Assembly (NCBI RefSeq): GCF_019049675.1
Contig: NZ_JAFMOW010000068.1
Coordinates: forward strand, 62,001 to 126,000
DNA: 64,000 nucleotides
Direction: 5' to 3'
Source of the DNA: Rahnella bonaserana
GTDB taxonomy: Bacteria > Pseudomonadota > Gammaproteobacteria > Enterobacterales > Enterobacteriaceae
Shown here: in pieces, positions 1 through 9,164 of the stretch
Numbering within the stretch: position 1 is the stretch's first letter
Layout of the letters: each line of letters begins with the position of its first letter
Notes under the pieces: model-generated
The model's database searches: none
What the model saw: only the letters and a program-made list of their open reading frames with translations
Told to the model about the DNA's origin: nothing
Made by a program: the position numbers and the translations under genes

Positions 1-333
1 CTGATCCGCCAGCCTTCCTTACTGCTGCTCGACGAACCGCTCAGCGCGCTTGATCTTAACTATCAGTTCCACGTCATGGATCTGGTACGCAAAGAGACGC
101 AGAAACGCAATATCGTCACCGTGGTAGTTGTGCATGACATCAATATTGCGCTGCGCCATGGCGACCGCGTGCTGATGCTTAAAGACGGTAATCTGATTGC
201 CGATGGCGAACCGGAAGACGTGATCACCGCCGACAGTCTGGCGCGCGTTTACGGCGTACGGGGCAGGATTGAGCGTTGCTCGCAGGGGACACCGCAGATA
301 TTGATTGATGGATTGGTGGGGGGCATTGGGTAA
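1..333 (+). CDS. ABC transporter ATP-binding protein, iron-siderophore type (5' end outside window)
   Basis: C-terminal 110 residues of an ABC ATPase, open from base 1 to a TAA at 331-333. Walker B (LLLLDEP), the D-loop (SALD) and the H-loop histidine (VVVVHDINIA) are all visible, so the nucleotide-binding half is intact as far as it can be seen. The tail (DGEPEDVITADSLARVYGV) has the usual ending of FecE/FepC/FhuC-type subunits that energise ferric-siderophore or haem import at the inner membrane. The permease and binding protein presumably lie to the left, outside the window, so the substrate cannot be named. The gene ends directly at a composite repeat element. Confidence 0.85.
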   Translation: MIRQPSLLLLDEPLSALDLNYQFHVMDLVRKETQKRNIVTVVVVHDINIALRHGDRVLMLKDGNLIADGEPEDVITADSLARVYGVRGRIERCSQGTPQILIDGLVGGIG

Positions 334-335
334 GC

Positions 336-890
336 CACCCAAACTGGGCCCAGTTCAAGGTCAACACCAACACCTTGGGTTGCCACCCAAACTGGCCTTA
401 AGAGGCGCCTGTCGCCGCGCCTCTTAAGAATCTCCGGCTCTTTTACTGCGCGCTACCGCTCGCTGGCTATGTTTCAGGTAGCACGGCGACAGGCTTGAAA
501 TCTTGCCGCTTTGCGGTTCCTTCACTCGGTCCTGGAGCCTCTGGTCTCCAGGCCGCTCCGTTCAGCAAGATTTCTGAATCGCCCGCACGATCTTAAATTC
601 AAAAACGAAATGGATTTATCTTTTAGATAAGTTTATTGGCGTGATCAAAAATGGCACCGAATGAACGGTTCGAGACGAGAGGCTCGAAACCTGAAATTCG
701 GGAATCGCGCAGCGATGACATTTTGCGCCACTCACCAATGCAACAGAACATGTCCGTCATACCCGCGACAGCGCGCAGTTAAAAAGCGCGGGAGTCCAGA
801 GGGCGCGCGCTTACGCGTCCTCTGGGCCAGTTTGGGCGGCGAGCCCAAGGTGTTGCCCTCACTGCAAGTGAGAAATTTGTCAGCTTTCTA
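336..890. repeat. Composite hairpin-rich intergenic repeat, copy A
   Basis: This 555-bp gap between convergent genes is filled by a modular repeat. It starts with a terminal block containing a perfect 12-bp inverted repeat (arms 397-408 and 417-428, CTTAAGAGGCGC). Next comes a type-1 core on the minus strand (about 430-598; outer stem 497-506/565-574, GAAATCTTGC with GCAAGATTTC; inner stem 531-537/546-552, CCTGGAG with CTCCAGG). After a linker comes a type-2 core on the plus strand (about 641-760; inner stem 669-674/683-688, TTCGAG with CTCGAA), then a second terminal hairpin (796-802/819-825, CCAGAGG with CCTCTGG). Relatives lie at 12684-12980, 13500-13862, 16208-16456 and 60061-60610. Short open frames inside it follow the repeat in each copy and are not genes. 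Confidence 0.85.
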
Positions 891-895
891 AAAGC

Positions 896-1702
896 CTATT
901 TCCCGCTCCACGCCTTCAAATTCTGATCCCGTGCATTCAATTTCTGCTCAGGTGTCAGCTTGTTGTAATCCTTCGCCAGACCACTTTCCCAGTCGCCGTA
1001 CAGCGGATTTGGCAGCACGATATATTGTGTGCCGAAGTGCTGATGGTTCTGATTCACGAAGGCGCGGCGCTGTTCGTTACCCTGATGATAAGTTGCAGAG
1101 CCAAAGTCATTCAGGTTGTCGCCGATGTAAATCACCACGTGATAACCCGCGGCTTTAATCGAGTCGAAACGAGCCTGTTTGTTCGACGTGTCTGAACTCA
1201 ACAGCATGGTTTTTTCATTCGCGCCGGTAAAGCCCAGGCGGTTCATGTTGTCGAGCGTCGCAGCGTATTCGCTGGTTTTACGGTTAGACACATAGAACAT
1301 CGTGCCGCCATGGGTGTTGACGTAGTTAGCAAATTCGACCGCACCGGGTACGGCGGTAGCCTGACGCGCTGCCGTCCACTGGGACCAGGTTTTGCTGTCG
1401 AATGGCTTATTCGCTTTCACCTGCCACGCACTGTACGCGCTGTTATCGAGCATGGTTTCGTCGAGATCGACGACGACGGCTTTCTTCTGTCCGGCCAGCG
1501 GCTGGGCGTTATCAAACGCCATTTTCGCCGTGTTAAAGGCCTGATAAGCCAGCGCCTGATACTCACCGGATTGCTGGAACCAGTTCAGCGCCATCACCGA
1601 CTGATCGTTCAGTTTCTGTTGGGCGTCCGTTTTTTGCTGCGCGCAGCCGCTGAGGGCCAGCATGATTAAGGCACTGGTGGTGCAAAGCGAAATTTTATTC
1701 AT
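896..1702 (-). CDS. Lipoprotein e(P4)-family acid phosphatase / 5'-nucleotidase
   Basis: 268 residues. A lipoprotein signal ends in LSGC with the acylated cysteine at residue 20, placing the enzyme on a membrane facing the periplasm. The HAD-superfamily class C signature is present: VVVDLDETMLDNS with the nucleophile and acid/base aspartates at 79 and 81, a central segment MFYVSNRKT, and the late acidic motif GDNLNDF at about 194-200. Family members dephosphorylate nucleoside monophosphates and, in Haemophilus, process NMN-type NAD precursors. The ATG at 1702 is preceded by an AGGGAT-type ribosome site. The gene is monocistronic and converges on the iron ABC ATPase across repeat A. Family assignment is firm; the in vivo substrate is not shown. 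Confidence 0.9.
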   Translation of the reverse strand: MNKISLCTTSALIMLALSGCAQQKTDAQQKLNDQSVMALNWFQQSGEYQALAYQAFNTAKMAFDNAQPLAGQKKAVVVDLDETMLDNSAYSAWQVKANKPFDSKTWSQWTAARQATAVPGAVEFANYVNTHGGTMFYVSNRKTSEYAATLDNMNRLGFTGANEKTMLLSSDTSNKQARFDSIKAAGYHVVIYIGDNLNDFGSATYHQGNEQRRAFVNQNHQHFGTQYIVLPNPLYGDWESGLAKDYNKLTPEQKLNARDQNLKAWSGK

Positions 1703-1827
1703 TGGTGATCCCTGTTCTTGTTAAGAAAGATTCGCATTCATGAAAATCGTTAAAACTGTAGCAGATTCAGCGGAGTGTGAAAGATTAAATGGCAATTTAC
1801 GCGAGGTGTGCCGAAAAATGATGCAAT

Positions 1828-1854
1828 AAAAAAGGCCGGAGGGTGAGTCCGGCC
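1828..1854 (-). terminator. Intrinsic terminator of the porin gene
   Basis: On the minus strand a 7-bp GC stem (GGCCGGA/TCCGGCC, 1834-1840 with 1848-1854) and 7-nt loop are followed by six U (A-run 1828-1833). It lies 60-90 bases beyond the porin stop at 1917. Confidence 0.85.
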
Positions 1855-1916
1855 GAAGGATTTCAAGACAGAGAATAATAATGAGGTGGTAAAGCGCCTG
1901 TTTTTAGAACTAATTA

Positions 1917-3026
1917 TCAGAACTGATAGACCAGACCAACGGCGGTAATGTCGTCGTTGTTCAGAGCCAGTTTATTATCGTCAGACAGCTGGTTGATTTT
2001 ATAATCAACATACGCAGACATGTTTTTGTTGAAATAATAGGTTGCTGCTACGTCAACATATTTAACCAGGTCTGCATCGCCGATGTTTTCAATATCTTTT
2101 GCTTTAGTCTGGACATAACCCAGTGAAGGGCGCAGGCCATTTTCGAACTGATATTGTGCAACGGCTTCGAAGGTTTGGGTTTTATTAGCAAAACCGCTAC
2201 CCGCCGGTGCGCCTGCAATTCCGCCAGGCACGGTAATGGCCAGCATATTACGGGTTTCAGCGTACATGGCCGCTAAATAAACGCCATTGTCGTCATATTT
2301 CATGCCGCCAGTCCATGCGTCCGCTTTATCACCTTTGCCGTAAAGGGAATTACTCTGCGCCGTGGTGCGGTCAGAAGACGCATACGCGCCGCCGAAGCTC
2401 ACGCCGGTATCACCCAGTGCGTAAGTGGTAGAAAGTGAATAACCGTCGCCGTTGGCGGTGCTGCTGCCGCGACCGTCGTTTTCATTTTTGCCCTGGTACT
2501 GAACAGCTACGTTCAGACCATCAACCAGGCCGAAGAAGCCGCGGTTACGGTAAGTGGCCACGCCGTTGGTACGGCCTGTCATGAAGCGGTCAGCTTTGGT
2601 GTAACCGTCGCCGCCGAATTCAGGGAACATATCGGTCCATGCTTCCACGTCGTACAGCGCGCCGTAGTTACGGCCGTAGTCGATGGAACCGTATTGACCA
2701 AATTTCAGACCAGCAAAGCCCAGACGGGTTTTGGTACCGGTGGTGCTTGGCGTTTTGCTGTCAGACTCAGCATGGTTAGCCATGACGTTGTATTCCCACT
2801 GGCCGTAGCCGGTGATCAGGTCATTAATTTGGGTCTGGCCTTTAAAACCGAAACGCACATAACTCTGGTCGCCATCATTGCTGGCAGAATCAGAGAAATA
2901 ATGCAGACCTTTCACTTTACCGTACAGGTCCAGTTTATTGCCGTCTTTATTATAAACTTCCGCTGCGTGTGCGCCTGATGCAATCAATAAACCAGGAATT
3001 AAAAGTGCCAGAATATTACGTTTCAT
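1917..3026 (-). CDS. General diffusion porin, OmpC/OmpF/PhoE family
   Basis: 369 residues. A Sec signal peptide (cut after AHA, residue 21) leads into [17 protein letters not shown], the classic first strand of enterobacterial trimeric porins. The loop-3 eyelet segment [19 protein letters not shown] and the closing sequence ending VGLVYQF with the C-terminal phenylalanine needed for Bam assembly are present. Such proteins form 16-stranded trimeric channels for small hydrophilic solutes. Features of OmpF (MKRNILA start) and PhoE ([12 protein letters not shown]) are mixed, so no paralogue name is given. A hydrophobic, glycine/proline-rich insert around residues 262-276 ([12 protein letters not shown]) probably enlarges an external loop. 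The ATG at 3026 is followed by a complete frame, and a terminator lies downstream. Confidence 0.95.
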   Translation of the reverse strand: MKRNILALLIPGLLIASGAHAAEVYNKDGNKLDLYGKVKGLHYFSDSASNDGDQSYVRFGFKGQTQINDLITGYGQWEYNVMANHAESDSKTPSTTGTKTRLGFAGLKFGQYGSIDYGRNYGALYDVEAWTDMFPEFGGDGYTKADRFMTGRTNGVATYRNRGFFGLVDGLNVAVQYQGKNENDGRGSSTANGDGYSLSTTYALGDTGVSFGGAYASSDRTTAQSNSLYGKGDKADAWTGGMKYDDNGVYLAAMYAETRNMLAITVPGGIAGAPAGSGFANKTQTFEAVAQYQFENGLRPSLGYVQTKAKDIENIGDADLVKYVDVAATYYFNKNMSAYVDYKINQLSDDNKLALNNDDITAVGLVYQF

Positions 3027-3347
3027 GAATTTTACCCTGCATTCTTTATTAAAAGCTTTTCATAAAAGCTTTATATGAAGTCTTGTGGAAAGACGCTAAT
3101 CATCATTTTTGCTGTGCATTCCGTATGGACTCGGATTTTTCTCAGCGAGAGTTTTTTACCGTATATTTGTGATCAATTTATGACAGCCAGAAATGAACTT
3201 TTTCTTTTTTTACACGTCCTCCTTTTTTTCTGCACAAATTTACACCACATGAAATGCCCTTAACCGCGATTTCGGGCTGCGCCAGAAGCCGGTCTGTGGG
3301 ACAATAGCCGGGACATTCCTGTCTCACTTCCAACAAAAAAGAGATGC
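3027..3347. promoter_or_regulatory. Divergent promoter region, porin / dinG
   Basis: AT-rich 321-bp gap between divergent genes. On the porin side there are long A/T tracts (T-runs around 3199-3230), as expected where OmpR or H-NS bind upstream of major porins, but no OmpR box is assigned with confidence. No CTG-N10-CAG LexA box was found ahead of dinG, unlike the SOS-regulated E. coli gene. No coding sequence is supported here. Confidence 0.4.
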
Positions 3348-5522
3348 ATGGCGCTTTCCCCCGCAGTAAAAAATCAGATAAGCCAGTGGTACAAAGCCCT
3401 GCAACAACAAATCCCGGATTTCATTTCCCGTGCTCCGCAACGTCAGATGATTGCAGAGGTGGCGAAAGCGTTCTCGGGGGATTCTGCACGGCATCTGGCC
3501 ATCGAGGCGCCGACCGGCGTCGGGAAAACCTTGTCCTATCTCATTCCCGGCATTGCTGTCAGCCGTGAGGAAGAAAAACCGCTGATTGTCAGCACGGCAA
3601 ACGTGGCGTTGCAGGATCAGATTTTCAGCAAAGATTTACCGCTGCTGAAAAAAATTATCCCTGACCTGAAATTTACCGGCGCATTCGGACGTGGTCGTTA
3701 CGTGTGTCCGCGAAATCTGGCGGCGATGAGCAATGAAAACGCACAGGGTGATCTGGGATTATTTCTCGGTGACGAACTGGCACCTTCCAGCGGTGAAGAA
3801 CAGAAGCTATGTAAAACACTGGAAACCGCGCTTTCACGCTACGAGTGGGATGGTTTACGCGATCACTACCAGAAAACCATCGACGATCCGCTGTGGATAA
3901 AAATCAGTACCGATAAAGCCAATTGCCTGAGCCGCAACTGCCATTATTTTCGCGAATGCCCGTACTTTGTGGCGCGCAAAGAGATTGAAAGTGCCGATGT
4001 GGTGGTCACCAACCACGCGCTGGTGATGGCCGCGCTGGAATCAGAATCGGTGCTGCCTCCGGCGAAAGACCTGCTGCTGGTGCTCGACGAAGGACATCAT
4101 CTGCCGGAAGTGGCCCGCGACGCGCTGGAAGTCGACGCGGAAATCACCGCCATGTGGAACAACCTGCAACTCGATAATTTTGTGCGTCAGATTGAGCAAT
4201 GTCTGGCGCTGTTTACGCCGAAAAATCCGCCGCCGCTGACCAACGCCGAGCGTCTGCATAATCACTGTGCGGAAATGCGCGAATTGCTGCTGTCGATTGA
4301 ACAAACCGTGGGCCAGTATTTACCCCCTGATGAGCCGGAAGCGGAATACCGTTTCGAGCTGGGGATGTTGCCACCGGAACTGACAGAGCAATGCAGCCGC
4401 CTGTTTAAACTCACCGATGGTCTGCGCAGTCTGGCGGAATACATGGTGAATGACCTCAGCGAGAAGACCGGCAAACACGACATTATGCGTCTGCATCGCG
4501 CAATTTTGCATATGAGCCGGATGCAGGGTTATCTCGAAACCATGAGCAAACTGTGGCGGCTGGCGGCGCTGGATAAAGCTTCTAACGCGCCGATTGGCAA
4601 ATGGGTGACGCGGACTTATTTCGATAACCAGACGCATCTGGTGTTCCATTGCGCGGGGATCCGCGTCAGCGAGCAGCTGGAAAAAATGCTATGGCGCAAA
4701 GTACCGCATGTGGTGATTACCTCTGCGACGTTGCGTTCGCTGAACAGTTTCTCCCGCTTGCAGGAAATGACCGGCCTGACGGAAAAAGCCGGCGACCTTT
4801 TCGTCAGTCTGGATTCGCCTTTCAGCCATGTCACGCAGGGTAAACTGGTGATCCCGCAAATGACGCTGGAGCCGCTGATGGCGAATGAAGCCGCGCATCT
4901 GCAGGAAATGGCCGATTTCTTCCGCGCAGAACTGGCAAAAGGGCAGCACACCGGCCAGCTGGTGTTATTCGCCAGTAACCGTGCGTTGCAGCAATTCGTT
5001 TCTTTGCTGCCGGATTTACGCCTGATGCTGCTGGTGCAGGGGGATCAGCCCCGTTACCGGCTGGTCGAGGAGCACCGCAAGCGCGTCGCCGCGGGCACGA
5101 CCAGCGTGCTGATCGGTCTGCAATCCTTCGCTGAAGGGCTGGATCTGAAAGGTGAACTGCTGACGCAGGTGCATATCCATAAAATTGCGTTCCCGCCGAT
5201 CGACAGTCCGGTGATCCTGACCGAAGGCGAGTGGCTGAAAACGCTGAAACGCTATCCGTTTGAAGTGCAGAGTTTACCCAGTGCGTCTTTCAACCTCATC
5301 CAACAGGTCGGGCGTCTTATCCGCAGTCATGAATGTACCGGCGAAATCGTGATTTATGACAAGCGTCTGCTGACTAAAAGCTACGGTTCGCGCCTGCTCG
5401 CCGCATTACCGGTGTTTCCGATTGAACAACGCGAAATGCCTGTGCCCGGTTCGGTGAAACGCCCTGATATCCTGAAAACGGCGAAGAAAGATCCGGTTCG
5501 CCGTCGCGCCCGCCGGCGATAA
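3348..5522 (+). CDS. dinG: ATP-dependent DNA helicase DinG
   Basis: 724 residues, an XPD-like superfamily 2 helicase that moves 5' to 3' and removes R-loops and other obstacles from DNA. Walker A is APTGVGKT (54-61) and the Walker B/DEAH variant is DEGH at 247-250. The four iron-sulphur cysteines are at 120, 193, 198 and 204, the same spacing as the E. coli enzyme. The C-terminal helicase half has the SFAEGLDLKGE and QQVGRLIRS motifs. The basic tail (KKDPVRRRARRR) is unusual-looking but common in the family. It is followed after 44 bp by ybiB, as in E. coli, and the two are probably co-transcribed. Confidence 0.96.
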   Translation: MALSPAVKNQISQWYKALQQQIPDFISRAPQRQMIAEVAKAFSGDSARHLAIEAPTGVGKTLSYLIPGIAVSREEEKPLIVSTANVALQDQIFSKDLPLLKKIIPDLKFTGAFGRGRYVCPRNLAAMSNENAQGDLGLFLGDELAPSSGEEQKLCKTLETALSRYEWDGLRDHYQKTIDDPLWIKISTDKANCLSRNCHYFRECPYFVARKEIESADVVVTNHALVMAALESESVLPPAKDLLLVLDEGHHLPEVARDALEVDAEITAMWNNLQLDNFVRQIEQCLALFTPKNPPPLTNAERLHNHCAEMRELLLSIEQTVGQYLPPDEPEAEYRFELGMLPPELTEQCSRLFKLTDGLRSLAEYMVNDLSEKTGKHDIMRLHRAILHMSRMQGYLETMSKLWRLAALDKASNAPIGKWVTRTYFDNQTHLVFHCAGIRVSEQLEKMLWRKVPHVVITSATLRSLNSFSRLQEMTGLTEKAGDLFVSLDSPFSHVTQGKLVIPQMTLEPLMANEAAHLQEMADFFRAELAKGQHTGQLVLFASNRALQQFVSLLPDLRLMLLVQGDQPRYRLVEEHRKRVAAGTTSVLIGLQSFAEGLDLKGELLTQVHIHKIAFPPIDSPVILTEGEWLKTLKRYPFEVQSLPSASFNLIQQVGRLIRSHECTGEIVIYDKRLLTKSYGSRLLAALPVFPIEQREMPVPGSVKRPDILKTAKKDPVRRRARRR

Positions 5523-5566
5523 TTTTTCCTGAAGAAAAGTCATTACACAGAGAAGGTAACGCTACG

Positions 5567-6529
5567 ATGGATTACACCAAACTCATTAAAGAAGTGGGGC
5601 GTGGAAAAAATCATGCCCGTGATTTGGACCGTGAGCAGTCGCTTGCGTTGTACCGCGAAATTCTGGCCGGTGAAGTGCCGGATTTACAGCTGGGTGCGTT
5701 GCTGATTGCGTTTCGTATCAAAGGCGAAGCAGAAGAAGAGATGCTCGGTTTTTATGCCGCAATGGAAGAGCGCGTTATGCGCCTGCAGGCGCCGGAAAAT
5801 CGTCCGCTGCCGGTGGTCATCCCGACCTATAACGGCGCACGCAAACAGGTGAATCTGACGCCGTTGCTGGCGATGCTGCTCAGCCGTCTGGGTTTGCCTG
5901 TGGTCGTGCATGGCGTGGATGAAGATCCCACCCGCATCACCAGCGCGGAGATTTTCCGAGCATCAGGTATCGATGCTGCCCAAAACCAGCAACAGGCTCA
6001 GCAGCAACTTGATGCCGGAAACGGCCCGGTCTTTGTGCCGGTTTCTGTCATGTGCGCACCCATCGAAAAACAACTGGCGCTGCGCTGGCAGATGGGCGTG
6101 CGTAACAGCAGCCATACGCTGGCGAAGCTCATCACGCCCTTTATCGGGCAGGATGCGTTGCGTTTATCCAGCGTGTCTCACCCCGAGTATATTCAGCGCG
6201 TCTCCTCATTTTTCCGCCAGATTGACGGTCGCGCATTGCTGACGCAAGGAACGGAAGGCGAAGTGTATGCGAACCCGTCACGCTTCCCGCAGACGCACTT
6301 TATCGCCGGTGGTGAACTGAGTGTGCTGGCAGAAAAAGAAGAGATTTTTGCCGCGGATGTACCTGCTACCAAAGACGTCGACACTACCGTGAACTACATT
6401 CAGGAATGCCTGAAGGGGGAACGCGCTGTTCCGCAGGCGATCCTCACGCAAATGGCGTGTTGTCTGGTGGCAGCAGAGGTTTGTGCCGATATGGCCGAAG
6501 CGAAAATGATTGTGGATCAGATTTTTTAA
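5567..6529 (+). CDS. ybiB: YbiB, TrpD2-family nucleic-acid-binding protein
   Basis: 320 residues, the same length as the E. coli protein. It has the fold of anthranilate phosphoribosyltransferase (TrpD): a helical N-terminal domain and an alpha/beta domain containing VVVHGVDEDPTRITSAEIF. Family work indicates that YbiB proteins bind nucleic acid rather than carry out tryptophan synthesis; no catalytic claim is made. An AGAAGG ribosome site precedes the ATG. The gene sits directly behind dinG, an association conserved in enterobacteria that suggests a role linked to DNA repair. Confidence 0.92.
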   Translation: MDYTKLIKEVGRGKNHARDLDREQSLALYREILAGEVPDLQLGALLIAFRIKGEAEEEMLGFYAAMEERVMRLQAPENRPLPVVIPTYNGARKQVNLTPLLAMLLSRLGLPVVVHGVDEDPTRITSAEIFRASGIDAAQNQQQAQQQLDAGNGPVFVPVSVMCAPIEKQLALRWQMGVRNSSHTLAKLITPFIGQDALRLSSVSHPEYIQRVSSFFRQIDGRALLTQGTEGEVYANPSRFPQTHFIAGGELSVLAEKEEIFAADVPATKDVDTTVNYIQECLKGERAVPQAILTQMACCLVAAEVCADMAEAKMIVDQIF

Positions 6530-6550
6530 AAGCTGGGAATGAGCTCAGTT

Positions 6551-6579
6551 AGCTCCTCCCCTTCGCAGGGGAGGGAGCT
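6551..6579 (+). terminator. Probable terminator after dinG-ybiB
   Basis: GC-rich hairpin (AGCTCC-TCCCCT, loop TCGC, AGGGGA-GGGAGCT, one bulge) 20 bases past the ybiB stop. It is followed by TTAAAAA rather than a clean U-tract, so termination may be partial. Confidence 0.5.
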
Positions 6580-6747
6580 TAAAAAGCCATATTTATCATC
6601 GAGAAATTCACTCCATATAGCTGTCTCATCTCCCCAAAATCTCCCTTACCCTGTTCAAAAGTGTGGTTAAAGGCTAAAATAAAGGAACTACGAAATCTAT
6701 TTACTGATTTTATTCGTTTTTTTATAAATTTTTATGGAGATTTAAAT

Positions 6748-7089
6748 ATGGAAACGTTGCCAGCTTGCCCGACGTGTCAGTCCGAATTCACCTGGCAGGA
6801 CGGTGAAATGCTTAACTGTCCTGAATGTGGACATGTCTGGTCAATGAGCGGTGAAAACAGCGCGGAAGATGACGTGCTGAAAGTGGTCGATGCCAACGGT
6901 AATCTGCTGGCGGATGGCGATTCTGTCACCGTAATCAAAGACCTGAAAGTAAAAGGCAGTTCTTCGATGCTGAAAATCGGGACCAAAGTGAAGGGTATCC
7001 GTCTGGTCGAAGGCGATCACAATATCGACTGCAAAATTGACGGTTTTGGTCAGATGAAACTCAAATCCGAGTTCGTGAAGAAAAACTGA
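6748..7089 (+). CDS. yjdM: YjdM (PhnA-type) zinc-ribbon protein
   Basis: 113 residues. The N-terminal zinc ribbon is [11 protein letters not shown]...[10 protein letters not shown] (two CxxC pairs). It is followed by the conserved PhnA domain ([25 protein letters not shown], then [21 protein letters not shown] and KSEFVKKN). The protein closely resembles E. coli YjdM. Despite the old name PhnA it is not a phosphonatase, and its function is not established. The ATG at 6748 is chosen because of a GGAGA site eight bases upstream; longer frames have no ribosome site. It stands alone between ybiB and the M3 peptidase. Confidence 0.93.
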   Translation: METLPACPTCQSEFTWQDGEMLNCPECGHVWSMSGENSAEDDVLKVVDANGNLLADGDSVTVIKDLKVKGSSSMLKIGTKVKGIRLVEGDHNIDCKIDGFGQMKLKSEFVKKN

Positions 7090-7201
7090 TTTCCGCACAA
7101 TCCTGCCTGACATTCAAAAGCGGTTTTGCCATATCGACATAACCGCTTTGCGAACATACACTCAATGTAAAATCTCTTTAACATTCAGCAGAGAAGATTA
7201 C

Positions 7202-9064
7202 ATGAAACAGGCTCAGGACTATTTTAACGCCCTCAATCGCGATTACCTCAAAGTACATCAGGACAAGGAAAACTTGTTCTGGCAAAACTACATGGGCACC
7301 GGTGATGAAAATGTCTCCGACGCTTTCTCCGCTGCCGAAACTGCCTACAAACGTTTTATCGCTCAACCTTCCCGTCCGCAGGAAATTCGTGACGTTATCG
7401 CCAGTCTGGAAAAACACAGTGCCAGCGACGAGCGTGATGCGTTGCTGCACGGTCTGCGCGGCTGGCTGAATTTCTTCGACTGTAATGTGATTGAAGACCC
7501 CAAAGCCCAAGCGCTGATGGATGAAATCATTCAGGCCGAATCCGTGCTGTTTGGTAAACGTAAGCAGTACCGCATGACGCACATCAACAGCAAAGGTGAG
7601 CGCGTTAATGCCTCTCTCGGCGAACTGCTGACTAATCAGGCCAATAACGAAAATGAAGCCTACCGCCGCAGTTCTCAGAATGCGTTGCGCGACCTGGAAG
7701 ACTGGTTGCTGCACAACGGCTTACCTGAGCTGATCGGCCTGCGTAACCGCTTTGCCCGCCAGCTCGGTTACCGCAACTATTTCGACTATAAAGTGAATAA
7801 AACCGAGCGTATGTCGCCGGAACAGTTATTCGCTATCCTCGACCGGTTCGAAGAGCGAACCCGCGAAAGTAACACACGCAGTCTCAATGAACTGGTAGCA
7901 CGCGAAGGTGATGCTGCACTGCTGCCGTGGAATATTCGTTTCGCCAGCGCCGGTGACGTCACCCGTCAGCTCGATCCTTACTTCCCGTTTGCCGATTCCC
8001 TGCGTCGCTGGATTGACAGCTTTAAACGCCTGAATATCGGTTTTAACGGCGCAGAAATGCAGCTGGATTTGCTGGTCCGTGAAGGCAAATACGAGAACGG
8101 GTTTATGCACGGGCCGGTGCCGCCGTTCTATGACAACGGCAAATGGGTGCCTGCGGTGATTAACTTCACCAGTCTGGCAAAACCGGATCAGACTGGCAGC
8201 GGCGCGACTGGCCTGAACACGTTGTTCCATGAAGGAGGACATGCGGCGCATTTCGCCAATATCCGTCAGAATGCACCGTGCTTCTCACAGGAGTTCCCGC
8301 CGACGTCGATGGCGTATGCCGAAACGCAGTCCATGTTCTGCGACAGCCTGCTCGAAGACGCTGACTGGCTGAAACGTTACGCGAAAAATACCGCCGGTGA
8401 GCCGGTGCCGGACGAACTGATCCGCGCCAGTATCGAGGCCCGTCAGCCGATGCGTTCGTTCAATGAGCGCCACATTCTGCTGGTGCCGTATTTCGAGTGG
8501 CAGCTTTATCAGTGGCCGGATGAAAAACGCACACCGGAAGCCATGATCGCGCTGGCGCGTGACGTAGAAACGCATATTCTCGGCGTGACAGGCAGTCCGC
8601 GTCCGACGCTTGCCATTCCGCATTTGCTTTCCATGGAATCCGCCTGTTCTTATCAGGGCTATTTGCTGGCGATGATGGCCGTGGAACAGACCCGTGCCTT
8701 CTTCCTGAAACGTGATGGCTATCTGACCGACAATCCGGCTATCGGCCCGGATCTGGCAAAGCATTACTGGACGCCGGGCAACAGCGTCAGCCACGACGAT
8801 ACGCTGCGCAGCCTGACCGGCGAGGGATTCAATCCCGATTATCTGGCGCAGGCCTGTAATCAGACGGTGGATGCGGCGTGGCAGGATGCGCAGCAGACCA
8901 TTGAACGGGCATCAAAACGTGAGCAGCCCGAAGCAGATTTCGACCTGAATGTGCATATTCGCGTAGTGGATGGGGCGTTGATTTTGGCAGACAGCGGCGA
9001 CGGTGATGATGCAATGTGCCAGGATTTCGCGGATTTTGTTGAGCAGAACTACGGTAAAAAATAA
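7202..9064 (+). CDS. M3-family zinc metallopeptidase (oligopeptidase)
   Basis: 620 residues. The zinc site is HEGGH at 343-347 with the third ligand glutamate at about 374 (YAETQSMF). This HEXXH plus E about 25 residues on is the thimet oligopeptidase/OpdA arrangement. There is no signal peptide, so it should act in the cytoplasm on short peptides. The conserved substrate-side segment GHAAHFAN and the late tyrosine-rich stretch SYQGYLLAMMAVEQ fit the family. The C-terminal part (about 500-620) is less familiar. The ATG at 7202 is preferred over an upstream in-frame ATG at 7148 because the body of the family starts here. The gene is absent from this position in E. coli. The substrate is unknown. 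Confidence 0.88.
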   Translation: MKQAQDYFNALNRDYLKVHQDKENLFWQNYMGTGDENVSDAFSAAETAYKRFIAQPSRPQEIRDVIASLEKHSASDERDALLHGLRGWLNFFDCNVIEDPKAQALMDEIIQAESVLFGKRKQYRMTHINSKGERVNASLGELLTNQANNENEAYRRSSQNALRDLEDWLLHNGLPELIGLRNRFARQLGYRNYFDYKVNKTERMSPEQLFAILDRFEERTRESNTRSLNELVAREGDAALLPWNIRFASAGDVTRQLDPYFPFADSLRRWIDSFKRLNIGFNGAEMQLDLLVREGKYENGFMHGPVPPFYDNGKWVPAVINFTSLAKPDQTGSGATGLNTLFHEGGHAAHFANIRQNAPCFSQEFPPTSMAYAETQSMFCDSLLEDADWLKRYAKNTAGEPVPDELIRASIEARQPMRSFNERHILLVPYFEWQLYQWPDEKRTPEAMIALARDVETHILGVTGSPRPTLAIPHLLSMESACSYQGYLLAMMAVEQTRAFFLKRDGYLTDNPAIGPDLAKHYWTPGNSVSHDDTLRSLTGEGFNPDYLAQACNQTVDAAWQDAQQTIERASKREQPEADFDLNVHIRVVDGALILADSGDGDDAMCQDFADFVEQNYGKK

Positions 9065-9105
9065 CCACGGAAGAAAATAGTTACAGCAGCAATACTCCCC
9101 TTAAT

Positions 9106-9147
9106 AAAAAGCCACCGGCAGTGTGAACTGCGCGGTGGTTTTTTTTC
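9106..9147. terminator. Bidirectional terminator between convergent genes
   Basis: Stem CCACC-GCAGT with ACTGC-GGTGG around a short loop, flanked by an A-run on the left and eight or more T on the right. It can therefore stop both the M3 peptidase and the flavin reductase transcripts. Confidence 0.85.
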
Positions 9148-9164
9148 AGGGTGAGGAGCTGAAC

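Noticed and set aside
661-891. 76-codon frame inside repeat A, with a cousin at 60052-60315 (minus)
   Set aside because: Both follow the type-2 repeat core and its hairpins. There is no ribosome site and the reading changes with the repeat, so these are by-products of the repeat.
3250-3347. LexA (SOS) box expected before dinG
   Set aside because: No CTG-N10-CAG found in the gap; absence noted rather than forced.
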